Of a stretch of DNA of 35,327 bases, positions 25,433 to 33,439 are shown one piece after another (positions within the stretch are counted from its first letter, which is position 1; each line of letters begins with the position of its first letter). Position numbers and translations under genes: made by a program. The stretch is from assembly GCA_948470335.1 (NCBI GenBank), contig CAOKOL010000038.1, forward strand, positions 1 to 35,327, written 5' to 3'. The notes under the pieces are model-generated. The model had not been told where the DNA came from, did no database searches, and saw nothing but the letters and a program-made list of their open reading frames with translations. The stretch is from an uncultured Lachnospiraceae bacterium (GTDB lineage Bacteria; Bacillota; Clostridia; Lachnospirales; Lachnospiraceae).

Positions 25433-26289
25433 TCTTTTTCCCCTTTCACATACAGCAGCATAATCTCATCAATCGTAACAGCGGTAATCATTGCTTTCGG
25501 ATATTTCTTAGCCGCCTTTTCTCTGTCGGCAACCAATATCTGCCACTCATAGTCCTGCCTGCGGTACGCTACTATATCATTTTTTTCAACAGCGTCAAAC
25601 TGGGCCGCTCCGCATTTCATCATTCCATAGTGTTCCAGCAATTCGTCTTTTGGACTGCAAAAAATGATTTTTCCTGCGTGTATAAAAACAATGTAGTCAG
25701 CCACTTTTTCCAAATCACTTGTGATATGAGAAGACACTAGGATAGAATGTTCCTCATCCTGCACAAATTCTAAAAACATATCTAAAATATCATCCCGTAC
25801 GACCGGGTCAAGACCGCTGGTCGCTTCATCTAAAATCAGCAAATGAGGATGGTGCGCAAATGCCGCCGCAATAGAAAGTTTCATTTTCATTCCCTTGGAA
25901 AAAGTTTTAATCTTTTTTGCGGCAGGAATATCCAACTGATTTAACAGGCTATTATAATAGGACTGATCCCATGAAGAATAAATGTCGCGCAGCACCTTAC
26001 TCAACTTAATCGGCGTTAATTCTTCCGAAAAATTACTTCCGTCAAAAACAACACCGACTTTTTCCTTTACGGCACAGTCAAAATCGTCTGTATCATGCCC
26101 TAAAATCGTGATGCTGCCACTGTCTTTTTTAATCAGCCCCAGAATAGAATTGACTGTTGTACTTTTTCCTGCGCCGTTTTCCCCAATCAATCCCACAATA
26201 CTTCCGGATGGTATACTGAAAGAAACGTTATCCAACGTAAAATTGCTGTATTTCTTTGTTAAGCCTGTAATCGTTAATGCCGTACTCAT
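25429..26289 (-). CDS. ABC transporter ATP-binding protein
   Basis: 286 residues. Walker A GENGAGKST (36-44), a variant signature TFSKGMKMKLSIAAAF, Walker B LLILDEATSGLDP and the switch region LVSSHITSDLEKVAD. A 60-residue C-terminal extension follows the ATPase core. The ATG is preceded by GAGGAGGATTAG, which lies in the end of the GntR gene; the gap is two bases. It pairs with the overlapping permease gene. YtrB/BcrA-like in general form. Confidence 0.9.
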   Translation of the reverse strand: MSTALTITGLTKKYSNFTLDNVSFSIPSGSIVGLIGENGAGKSTTVNSILGLIKKDSGSITILGHDTDDFDCAVKEKVGVVFDGSNFSEELTPIKLSKVLRDIYSSWDQSYYNSLLNQLDIPAAKKIKTFSKGMKMKLSIAAAFAHHPHLLILDEATSGLDPVVRDDILDMFLEFVQDEEHSILVSSHITSDLEKVADYIVFIHAGKIIFCSPKDELLEHYGMMKCGAAQFDAVEKNDIVAYRRQDYEWQILVADREKAAKKYPKAMITAVTIDEIMLLYVKGEKE

Positions 26290-26291
26290 TC

Positions 26292-26666
26292 CTAATCCTC
26301 CTCATACAACAGTGACAAAAGTCCAATCAGTTTATCTAATTTTATTCCGCTTGACCGGGCAATCTCAATTGCTTCGTTGAAATGTTCTTCAATCTTTTTC
26401 TGCTGTTCCTCCAAATAGAAGTCCTGATTTTGTGCCGCTACAAAACAGCCTTTTCCGGCAGTCGTCTCGATAAATCCGTCTTCCTGTAATTTATCGTATG
26501 CTTTTTGTACCGTTAAAACACTGATATGAAGCGATTTCGCCATTGAACGAATAGACGGAATGGCTTCACCCGCTTGCAATTCGCCGCTCATAATCAACGC
26601 TTTTATTTGATCCGATATCTGTCCGTATATAGGTTTGCTTGTATGATTGTTAATAAATAATTCCAA
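26292..26666 (-). CDS. GntR-family repressor, YtrA type
   Basis: 124 residues: a GntR winged helix (about 10-75, with AGEAIPSIRSMAKSLHISVLTVQKAYDKLQEDGFIETTAGKG) and only a short helical tail, the YtrA arrangement. The start is TTG, with AGGAGGAGG six to eight bases upstream; no in-frame ATG or GTG fits. YtrA proteins repress their own operon and the linked ABC transporter. The operator described next overlaps the promoter. Confidence 0.9.
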   Translation of the reverse strand: MELFINNHTSKPIYGQISDQIKALIMSGELQAGEAIPSIRSMAKSLHISVLTVQKAYDKLQEDGFIETTAGKGCFVAAQNQDFYLEEQQKKIEEHFNEAIEIARSSGIKLDKLIGLLSLLYEED

Positions 26667-26680
26667 CTGTCCTCCTCCTG

Positions 26681-26736
26681 CTTATACTGTATTGCTATAA
26701 CAAGTACAGTATAAGTCATAGTGATGCGATTGTCAA
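26681..26736 (-). promoter_or_regulatory. GntR/ABC operon promoter and dyad operator
   Basis: Minus strand TTGACA (26736-26731), 17 bases, TATACT (26713-26708). The -10 sits inside one arm of a perfect 11-bp inverted repeat: CTTATACTGTA (26681-26691) and TACAGTATAAG (26705-26715), spacer 13. Repressor binding would cover the -10 and start site. Confidence 0.85.
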
Positions 26737-26744
26737 TATAAATA

Positions 26745-26766
26745 TGGCAGAGATTTCTCTCTGCCA
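26745..26766 (-). terminator. Terminator hairpin after the leftward secreted-protein block
   Basis: TGGCAGAGA (26745-26753) and TCTCTGCCA (26758-26766) form a 9-bp stem with a four-base loop. On the minus strand it is followed by the U-rich ATATTTATATT. It lies 68 bp after the stop of the gene at 26834 and just before the GntR promoter. Confidence 0.6.
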
Positions 26767-26833
26767 CAATTGCTCACATCCTTCTTTTCATCAATAAATG
26801 CTTTTCCATTTCCTTTGCCAACAATCATAAAAT

Positions 26834-27331
26834 TTACACATAAATGTCTAAATGATTGCTTGGATCCTCATCCAAAATACTGGTATCAAAGGGTTTTCCA
26901 TAAGTCCAGCTTGGATCATGTTTTAAAATAATAGATTTAAGTCTTGCTGCTTCTTCGCTCACAACCTGCCCCAATGTCCAGGTGGCGGCAAGCCTCTGCT
27001 CACCAGGTAATGTTTTTGTATAATTTTTTATCAGGTTGGCGCGGTCATCTATATGCTCAGGACTGCCGTCTGTCATACCATATCGCTTCACAAAATCTTC
27101 TTTTACCATATTTCGGACTTGATTCGCCACATCTTCATCAACAGGAATCATTCTCTGCCATTCAGATGATGAGCGATTAGTAATATCCATCCAGGGATCT
27201 TCATATGGGTTTATATGCCCCGATAATGGTGTAGAACCATTTGTAAATAAAGAATTATTCTTATTCAGTTTCATATTCCAATTATATATATATTGTTTTG
27301 CCATTGCCGAAGCTGTCATTGATACATTCAT
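26834..27331 (-). CDS. Unrecognised 165-residue protein
   Basis: 165 residues without a signal peptide. The ATG at 27331 is chosen because GGGAGG lies seven bases upstream; the earlier ATG at 27355 would bury that site. Visible parts: MNVSMTASAMAKQYIYNW (helical), NPYEDPWMDITNRSSSEWQRMIPV, then a helical KDFVKRYG-like section and LPGEQRLAATWTLGQVVSEEAARLKSIILK. It stands last in the leftward block, after a hairpin. No function can be named. Confidence 0.55.
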   Translation of the reverse strand: MNVSMTASAMAKQYIYNWNMKLNKNNSLFTNGSTPLSGHINPYEDPWMDITNRSSSEWQRMIPVDEDVANQVRNMVKEDFVKRYGMTDGSPEHIDDRANLIKNYTKTLPGEQRLAATWTLGQVVSEEAARLKSIILKHDPSWTYGKPFDTSILDEDPSNHLDIYV

Positions 27332-27364
27332 AAATATACCTCCCGGATATTTCATGAAATATTT

Positions 27365-27403
27365 GCCAAAACAAGGAATGCACGATGCAATCCTTGTTTT
27401 GGC
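27365..27403 (-). terminator. Palindromic hairpin downstream of the 154-residue secreted protein gene
   Basis: GCCAAAACAAGGA (27365-27377) and TCCTTGTTTTGGC (27391-27403) are exact 13-bp inverted repeats with a 13-base loop. It stands between two co-directional genes. The U-rich side lies within the stem, not after it, so partial termination or RNA processing is equally possible. Confidence 0.5.
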
Positions 27404-27439
27404 TCATACTTTCAGGTTTTACCAGTCCTATCTACCGTA

Positions 27440-27904
27440 TTAATACTGGTAATAGTATTTCACGTTTGCGGTTGCGGTTGAAACGCCGCCTGTATTATAG
27501 ATATATACCTGCCAGGTTCCATAAGCGTCAACACCTGAAAAATCCAAAGTATAATACCCGGAAGATCTGACATACGTTTCCCTGGTGATTCCATCAGGCG
27601 ATTTTATTACCAAATAGAACGGCGAACTTCCGCTGCTAACACTGACATGCGCCTCTACGCTTGTCATTTTAGAGTTTGAAGGGACTGAACCGGAAGACCT
27701 CTGAAATATTCTGGATTGTACACCGTTATATGAGTTCATTGTCCCGGTGAGTCCGGAGAAATAGTTTGTAGCGCGTGCAGAGGACTCTTCCTGGACAAAT
27801 TCCATTTCCTGTATCGGAGCCGCTTCAGCAGCGCTTACGGACATAACACAGAAACTACACATTAACATACAAGCTGTGAGAAGCGATGCGATTTTCTTTC
27901 TCAT
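27440..27904 (-). CDS. Small secreted beta-rich protein
   Basis: 154 residues. A Sec signal peptide (basic MRKK, hydrophobic core 6-22, likely cut near VSAAEA, residue 25-28) is followed by a linker and a beta-rich domain of about 110 residues. That domain contains SVEAHVSVSSGSSPFYLVIKSPDG and ends with a Gly/Tyr-rich strand section (DAYGTWQVYIYNTGG ... YYYQY). The C-terminus recalls P-domain or PPC-like beta sandwiches. GAGGAGG lies before the ATG. No cysteines remain in the mature part. Its position after the M56/BlaI module suggests regulated secretion. Confidence 0.65.
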   Translation of the reverse strand: MRKKIASLLTACMLMCSFCVMSVSAAEAAPIQEMEFVQEESSARATNYFSGLTGTMNSYNGVQSRIFQRSSGSVPSNSKMTSVEAHVSVSSGSSPFYLVIKSPDGITRETYVRSSGYYTLDFSGVDAYGTWQVYIYNTGGVSTATANVKYYYQY

Positions 27905-28003
27905 AAGATGTTACCTCCTCAAAGATATAATTGTTAGTTATTACTACATAAACATTACGCGAATTCAATACATTAAAGTTTATCCAACCACGAAGACGCG
28001 AAG

Positions 28004-29443
28004 CTACGCAAGCTGATTCTGTTCATAATCACCTGGACCATCAAAAAACAGACGGGTCATCTCAGGACTATCCGATCCTATGTTTTTTAAGAAACGGTTA
28101 ATCGAGTTTTTGTATTTTTCAAACAAACTGTCTACTTTCGCAGTGGACGTATACTTTGACTGGTCAAAAAAATTGTCCCAGTCATATTTTGCAGAGTAAC
28201 TCCCAGGGTTCCCCGCCCTGTCAGAGAAATTTACCTCAAATAGCGACCGCGCCTGTCTGGCTCCTTTGGTAAAAGCGTCCAGAATATCCCCTGACTGGCG
28301 GTATTGATTCATGGTATATTCATAAACTGCCGCTATTTCTTTCCGGTCAACACGGGTTTTCATGGGGGTATCAAAGCGGGCGGCCTTTTCTTTAAGCATT
28401 TGCTCCAGCAAATCTACATATTTATCTTTATAACTTTGAAAGGTATCCTGCAAAAGCTCTCGCATATTTCCGCTCAAATTCCCCTGGTTTGCCAGATAAT
28501 CGGTTTTCATTCCCTGGACAGCCAGGTCCAGTCCCAAACGCTGCTCATTATCTGACCAGAATACCCCCTGGTTATCCAGTCTTTCCCGACACTCCGCCGC
28601 GTACACCCCGGCTGTCTCCAGATCCTGGAGGGTATAACCCGTTTCCTCTGTCTGTGCTGACGCGCCGTTATACGACTCCATATCTTCCCGCAGGCGCGCC
28701 GCCATATAACCATCATCCTGCTGCAGCCACTTTGCCGTTGTATCGCCAAGGCCGGCATAAGACCCACTTTTCCGCAGATGGTCCTCATACTGGGAAATTC
28801 TCTGGTCAATGCCTTTTGACAGGCTCTCCGCCAGTTCCGTTCCGGTTCCGGAATGCCCGTATTCCTCATAGAAATTACCAACGGAATCACTATAAGAATC
28901 AACGATTGTTTTTTTGGTGTTGTCCATCAGCGCATTCAGCCTGGATAACTGCTGTTCCTTCTCATCACCGGAATAATTTTTCTCGATCCGGTCTTTTAGG
29001 ACAGCGTAGCGGGAGGCGATATAGTCAATCTTCGTGTTTAAGTAACCCGCGTTATCAAAATCTACATCCATCTTTTTAAAATCGGACTCCACTCCCCGCC
29101 AGTCGATATCGTCCCCGATACCTTCCCGCTCCAGCTTTAACCGATACTGTTCCAGTTCTTCCGCAGAAACCCTTCCCAAAAGAGCATTACGGGGATCGCC
29201 ATTCACCACCAGTTTTCCGTCCACGATTTTTAACGAATCCCGGTATTGTTTCATGTACTGGTTCCATAATGCCTCGTCTTCCGTATAATGGGACTTTGCC
29301 GTAATCCCATCTTCCTCTTTTCGGATAACCGCCGACGGATCCGCTTCAAATACCGTTTTACAGTCCGGCGATTCCCAAAAAATACTTTTCACCTGATTCG
29401 ATGAATAATATGGTAAACTTCCTGTGATTCCTTCCATACCCAT
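28004..29443 (-). CDS. Unrecognised 479-residue helical protein
   Basis: 479 residues, largely helical and charged, with no signal peptide or membrane helix. Blocks: LPYYSSNQVKSIFWESPD (about 8-25), SLKIVDGKLVVNGDPRNALLG, KIDYIASRYAVLKDRIEKNYSGDE (about 150-173) and SYSDSVGNFYEEYG. The start ATG at 29443 follows GAGGA by nine bases; longer TTG and ATG starts upstream lack a site. The IDYxASRYAVLKDRI block looks familiar from uncharacterised Lachnospiraceae proteins, but I cannot name a family. Flanked by secreted-protein genes on both sides. Confidence 0.6.
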   Translation of the reverse strand: MGMEGITGSLPYYSSNQVKSIFWESPDCKTVFEADPSAVIRKEEDGITAKSHYTEDEALWNQYMKQYRDSLKIVDGKLVVNGDPRNALLGRVSAEELEQYRLKLEREGIGDDIDWRGVESDFKKMDVDFDNAGYLNTKIDYIASRYAVLKDRIEKNYSGDEKEQQLSRLNALMDNTKKTIVDSYSDSVGNFYEEYGHSGTGTELAESLSKGIDQRISQYEDHLRKSGSYAGLGDTTAKWLQQDDGYMAARLREDMESYNGASAQTEETGYTLQDLETAGVYAAECRERLDNQGVFWSDNEQRLGLDLAVQGMKTDYLANQGNLSGNMRELLQDTFQSYKDKYVDLLEQMLKEKAARFDTPMKTRVDRKEIAAVYEYTMNQYRQSGDILDAFTKGARQARSLFEVNFSDRAGNPGSYSAKYDWDNFFDQSKYTSTAKVDSLFEKYKNSINRFLKNIGSDSPEMTRLFFDGPGDYEQNQLA

Positions 29444-29543
29444 TGCAATGTCCTCGTCCATAAAAATTAAGATTAACAAATTTACATATTTTTCAGCAGT
29501 GCGGGTGCCTTTTCAGACGCCACACCGCTGCCACAAGTGCGGT

Positions 29544-30629
29544 TTATTCCGGATACAGCACCAGATTATTCAATGTGAATGTTCTGCCACCTTGCTCCGT
29601 ATAGAAATAATTGAAAGGGCTTAAAAATTCACAAACCTGGAACTTATCCAAGTCGATAATAATAAAATTGTGATCCGTATAATCCGCATAGCCTTCTCCA
29701 AAGGTTCTTGGAGTTTTCAATCCTGACGGATCGATGGAATTCATCTCATGAGTAACATCTCCAGCAATATTCACATAATAACTGGTTGAGTACAACCATG
29801 AACCGATTTCCACATCAACAAGAAGAGCATTGGGCGCAGAGTACGCGCTGCTGGAAAATGAGCCTTTATAAATACCTTTCGCCGAGGACAGCTTCATAAT
29901 CATATCTCTCGCTCTATAACCACCAGGCTGCGACCATGTTTCGTGATACTCCCATGACAGATCGTCGAGAATATTTGCCCCATTGCTGCATACCTTGCTG
30001 TTGCTGTAAAACAGGTCTACTCTGGAAAGATCCGGTTTCACGTTAAGGATATACTTCGCTCCGGCCGGATTGGATGCGTTCCAATATAATGTGTAATCGC
30101 CGCCTGCATCACTGCCAGTAACTACAATAGCGTATGTGCCTGCCGGTTTAGTAATGTATCCATAACCGGCGTTAGCCTTCATTCCGACTCCCGCGGATAA
30201 GTCAATATTTCCCTCCGCGCTTACTTCACATACAATAGCCGCCAGATCGGAATTGGAAGATTCTAACTTGAGAAAGGCGAGCTGCTGACCAGAAAGTGTT
30301 GTCAAGTAAATATCATACGCTTCGTCCAAATTGCCGTTTACATTAAACACCGGCGCATCCGCGCTTCCCACATCTCTTGTCTGACGTGGAACTTCTATCT
30401 CCGAAGGAAGTTCCATAGATTCTATGTTATCAGAAATCTCGCCGAGAACTTCCGATTCCTCATTTTCCGCGTCTTCGAGATTAAGGGGCTGAAAACCCAC
30501 ATCCTCTGCCTCTGTTACTTCAACAGCCTCGGAAGCGAATGCTTTCTCCGCATAACCAGTTGTCGCTAATAACACAGCCATCGTTAGTACCGTACAAGCT
30601 GTCCTTAAAAACTTCTTTGTTAAATACAT
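29544..30629 (-). CDS. Secreted protein with PPC-like N-terminal domain
   Basis: 361 residues. The signal peptide spans about 1-33 (basic MYLTKKFLR, hydrophobic core, AFA-S cleavage). An acidic Glu-rich linker (35-85) follows, then a beta domain (about 90-185) of bacterial pre-peptidase C-like look (NLDEAYDIYLTTLSGQQLAFL ... GTYAIVVTGSDAGGDYTLYW). A second domain (about 190-361) is unrecognised, beta-rich, and ends LNNLVLYPE. AAGGAGG lies before the ATG. It starts 131 bp after the BlaI gene, so it may be under the same control. Not a recognisable enzyme: no protease or hydrolase motif is visible. Confidence 0.65.
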   Translation of the reverse strand: MYLTKKFLRTACTVLTMAVLLATTGYAEKAFASEAVEVTEAEDVGFQPLNLEDAENEESEVLGEISDNIESMELPSEIEVPRQTRDVGSADAPVFNVNGNLDEAYDIYLTTLSGQQLAFLKLESSNSDLAAIVCEVSAEGNIDLSAGVGMKANAGYGYITKPAGTYAIVVTGSDAGGDYTLYWNASNPAGAKYILNVKPDLSRVDLFYSNSKVCSNGANILDDLSWEYHETWSQPGGYRARDMIMKLSSAKGIYKGSFSSSAYSAPNALLVDVEIGSWLYSTSYYVNIAGDVTHEMNSIDPSGLKTPRTFGEGYADYTDHNFIIIDLDKFQVCEFLSPFNYFYTEQGGRTFTLNNLVLYPE

Positions 30630-30652
30630 AACGTTCCTCCTTATTTCTTATT

Positions 30653-30677
30653 TTGAAATGAATCGATCTGATTTCAA
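30653..30677 (-). promoter_or_regulatory. Inverted repeat upstream of the secreted 361-residue protein gene
   Basis: TTGAAAT (30653-30659) and ATTTCAA (30671-30677) form a 7-bp dyad with an 11-base spacer, 24 bases before the start codon. A regulator site is possible; no clear -35/-10 pair could be placed. Confidence 0.3.
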
Positions 30678-30760
30678 TAGATAATTGAGAATACGCCCCT
30701 CCCTCCTCTCTGTAATTTCAAAAACAAACCCATTCATATCAACCCCTGTAACCAAATTTC

Positions 30761-31129
30761 TCACAATAACTTTTTCAATTCTTCCACATCTTCTTCCGGA
30801 AGCTTTCCATCTCCGACAAAAGCGGCTACAAAACGGCTAAAGGAATTCCCATAGCAATCCGCCACTAACTTCTTTGTCCAGTGATGAATATGCTGCTCTT
30901 TTGTACATAAAGCATAATAATAATTGCAGGAGGTACCTTTTTCCGCTCCAATCAGTTCCATTTTCTGCAACCCCTGAAGAAAGGTATTCAGTGTTTGGAC
31001 TTTCCACGTTTTCCCCCATTCGCTGGTTGCGATATCCATAATCTCTCTGAATGTCATGGGGGCCTCTGCAGTCCATAACAGCTCCATGATCTGCTCCTCT
31101 GTCTTGGTTAAACCGTAATTCTTTTTCAT
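30761..31129 (-). CDS. BlaI-family repressor, copy 1 of the double module
   Basis: 122 residues. LTKTEEQIMELLWTAEAPMTFREIMDI starts the winged helix and WGKTWKVQTLNTFLQGLQKMELIG is the recognition region. The C-terminal dimer segment ends EEDVEELKKLL. AAAGGATC precedes the ATG. It starts 19 bp after the stop of the M56 gene. It is a paralogue of the BlaI gene at 32.5 kb, with the same YGL start and EEDxEELxKLL end. Confidence 0.86.
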   Translation of the reverse strand: MKKNYGLTKTEEQIMELLWTAEAPMTFREIMDIATSEWGKTWKVQTLNTFLQGLQKMELIGAEKGTSCNYYYALCTKEQHIHHWTKKLVADCYGNSFSRFVAAFVGDGKLPEEDVEELKKLL

Positions 31130-31148
31130 ATTATGATCCTTTCAAATA

Positions 31149-32501
31149 TTAATGAGGACATCGCATATAAGTAACTATATTTAACAACTCTCCCAATTTT
31201 ATATCCAAACACCTTGTACATTTAAGCGCTGAATATACTTCAACTGCACATCCACCATTGCCATCCTTTTTATGATATGTTGTCTTTACAGAAACGGAAT
31301 AATCATGGTTACAAACCGCCCTGTCACTTTTATCAATCTGACAAAGATCATAAACAGTTCCGTCATCGGCAACAGCAAAACAATCCGATACCAGTTTTTC
31401 CGGCCAAAGTGATTCATCCAAAATAAACATATCCGTACCAACAGAACGACTATTTTCATTTGTAATCGTGGCCGGCGGCTCATATGCAAAAACAGTAACT
31501 CCACCAGCCATACAAATAAAGACCGCAATCATTACAGATAAAATTGCTTTATATTTTTTACTTCTTTTCATTTCTAAGATTCTCCTTTTATACAGTCTCT
31601 TTTTCCTATAATTCGCAAATCCAACCCCAAATGATTGTTTATCTAAAGATACATTTTCTACGATAAATTTTAATAATAAATTCCCATATTTTCTGCGTTC
31701 TTCTTCCCCTCTCCCATCCATTACAACACTGTCACAATACATCTCACTAATGCAAGACAGTTCAGCATTAAGCAAGTATACAAACGGATTAAACCAATGA
31801 ACCGCCATAACAAGTAAACCTGCTAATTTTATCAATACGTCATTATGTTTAATATGTACCAGCTCATGCGTAATCATATATTCGCACAGTTCATCATCCA
31901 TCTGACTGTCTTTATCCCAGATTGGAAACAAGACCGTGGGGGATAGTACCCCGATTGTAATTGGTGATTCGCAATATTCGGAGCAGACAAATTTTACATC
32001 TTTTTTAATATGAAGTATTGCTTTCCTTCTGGAAAAGAGCTCTTGTAAATTCCTTTCTGTTGATTCTTTTAAATCGACAGTACATATTCGTTTCATTTTC
32101 CGGTATTGCGTAATTTGTTTCCAGATTATAAAAAAAGAAATCAGCACAGCAAATAATACAATTATATAAATAGTTTGAACTTTTGGCGACAGTAATATTG
32201 AATCACGATTGGTAACAATGATATAATCGCTGCTCATTACCGGAGATTCATATTTACTGGCTATTTCACGTATAAATAAAAAGTTATCATAAAAAAATCC
32301 CCACACACAATATTTACATAATGGAAATGGAACCAGGTAAAACACCATCGCTATTTTTAATAGCCTGTATCTCCATTTTAGTGAAAAGTATCGTTGTGAC
32401 AATGGATAGAGCATCAAATAAAAAACAAAAACAACCGTCCCTGACATTGACATAACGAAAAACATATTTTTAAATATTACAATGAGAAGGTTTTCAAGCA
32501 T
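31149..32501 (-). CDS. M56 (BlaR1-like) membrane protease with Cys/His-rich extracellular tail
   Basis: 450 residues. Helices near 8-32, 47-70, 108-127, 223-241 and 318-340. The zinc protease motif is HELVH (212-216), with the downstream AELSCISEMYCDS block. After the last helix, only about 110 residues are outside the cell. They carry CNH (397-399), C418, CxxC (428-431) and a terminal CPH (448-450), a spacing that suggests a metal site. There is no penicillin-binding domain. AAGGAGA precedes the ATG. It is flanked by two BlaI genes, its likely cleavage targets. Confidence 0.84.
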   Translation of the reverse strand: MLENLLIVIFKNMFFVMSMSGTVVFVFYLMLYPLSQRYFSLKWRYRLLKIAMVFYLVPFPLCKYCVWGFFYDNFLFIREIASKYESPVMSSDYIIVTNRDSILLSPKVQTIYIIVLFAVLISFFIIWKQITQYRKMKRICTVDLKESTERNLQELFSRRKAILHIKKDVKFVCSEYCESPITIGVLSPTVLFPIWDKDSQMDDELCEYMITHELVHIKHNDVLIKLAGLLVMAVHWFNPFVYLLNAELSCISEMYCDSVVMDGRGEEERRKYGNLLLKFIVENVSLDKQSFGVGFANYRKKRLYKRRILEMKRSKKYKAILSVMIAVFICMAGGVTVFAYEPPATITNENSRSVGTDMFILDESLWPEKLVSDCFAVADDGTVYDLCQIDKSDRAVCNHDYSVSVKTTYHKKDGNGGCAVEVYSALKCTRCLDIKLGELLNIVTYMRCPH

Positions 32502-32553
32502 GGTATAGGGTCTCCTTCACAGGCTCATTTGAAATTTAACCGGTTGTGTGCCG

Positions 32554-32919
32554 CTACAGCAGTTTCTGAAGTTCCTCAATATCCTCCTCCGACAATTTTT
32601 TTGCTGTCGGAAAGATTCCATATAAACGGCCTGGCTTATTAAAATAGTTTTTTATCTGTTCTTTTTTCCAGTTATCAATAAATTCCTCCTTTGTACACGC
32701 TGCGCGATATGTGCGGACAGCAGTATTTTCATCCGCAATGACAGCGCCTGCTTCCTGTAAATCAACCAGACAGGATTTCAACTTTCGTATCTTCCACCTT
32801 TCACCCCACCTGGATTTAACAAGGGTTGCGATTTCCCCATAAGTAAGCGGTTTGTCCACCGACCACAGCAATTCCATAAGTTGCAGTGACAGATGATTCA
32901 GACCGTACTTTTTAAACAA
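32554..32919 (-). CDS. BlaI-family repressor, copy 2 of the double module
   Basis: 121 residues. LSLQLMELLWSVDKPLTYGEIATLV starts the winged helix; WGERWKIRKLKSCLVDLQEAGAVI is the recognition region; it ends EEDIEELQKLL. The TTG at 32919 is chosen, because AGGAGGTGA lies five bases upstream and the protein then aligns with its paralogue (MFKKYGLN against MKKNYGLT). A GTG at 32928 would overlap the ribosome site. First gene of the module: BlaI, M56, BlaI. Confidence 0.84.
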   Translation of the reverse strand: MFKKYGLNHLSLQLMELLWSVDKPLTYGEIATLVKSRWGERWKIRKLKSCLVDLQEAGAVIADENTAVRTYRAACTKEEFIDNWKKEQIKNYFNKPGRLYGIFPTAKKLSEEDIEELQKLL

Positions 32920-32948
32920 AAACTTCACCTCCTGTCTTTTATCAATAT

Positions 32949-33021
32949 AATGCTATCAGCATTTGGCATAGTGTATGGATTACTAAACGTCCGATTATTA
33001 CTAGTTTTTTCTAATAATAAT
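32949..33021 (-). promoter_or_regulatory. Dyads upstream of the BlaI/M56/BlaI module
   Basis: AATGCT-ATC-AGCATT (32949-32963) is a perfect 6-bp inverted repeat 30 bp from the start codon. A -10-like TATATT (minus strand, 32949-32944) touches its edge. A second, AT-rich dyad of 11 bp with one mismatch and a T6 centre lies at 32994-33021. No good -35 was found. Neither resembles the GTCTATT operators at 3.8 kb. Confidence 0.4.
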
Positions 33022-33039
33022 TAGCATTTTAATAATACC

Positions 33040-33414
33040 CTAATTTTCCAATTTTGTCAATAGATTTTTTATGTACTTATTAGTATTTTCTAATACTCTA
33101 TTTATCATATCGAAAGTTAGATTATTTCGAGTTCGAAATAAGAGCGGCAAGCAATGGGGCTGTCGCACTAAGTAATTAGTGCGTGCTCCTTTTCCATGCA
33201 AAAAAAATTCCGACCCGTAAATATATTCCGGTTTCCCCTTCAAGGCCAAACGGATATTTTTTGATTTGGGTACGCTGGGCAATCCCTTACCTCGTTCATA
33301 TTGTTTCCATGTGCTTTCAGAACGGTTACACAATTCAGCGGCTTTTTCAATTGTGAGATTCTGGTGTTCCCGCATTTCCCTGACCCGGCTTCCAAAGCCT
33401 TGTTTATCTTTCAT
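33040..33414 (-). CDS. XRE-family helix-turn-helix regulator
   Basis: 124 residues. The HTH occupies about 5-50: FGSRVREMREHQNLTIEKAAELCNRSESTWKQYERGKGLPSV. The rest, with EYIYGSEFFLHGKG and a Lys/Asn-rich C-terminus, is not recognised. The start ATG at 33414 is preceded by GGTGAT, which complements the 16S 3' end; the longest open frame (ATG 33459) would begin upstream of the palindrome and its -10. It lies next to a relaxase remnant, so it may once have controlled a mobile element. Confidence 0.75.
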   Translation of the reverse strand: MKDKQGFGSRVREMREHQNLTIEKAAELCNRSESTWKQYERGKGLPSVPKSKNIRLALKGKPEYIYGSEFFLHGKGARTNYLVRQPHCLPLLFRTRNNLTFDMINRVLENTNKYIKNLLTKLEN

Positions 33415-33439
33415 CAACATATCACCATCTATAAGAGCA

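Noticed and set aside
32994..33021. Terminator for the XRE gene
   Set aside because: The stem is AT-only apart from one pair, with a mismatch and no U-run after it on the minus strand; kept only as a possible operator dyad.
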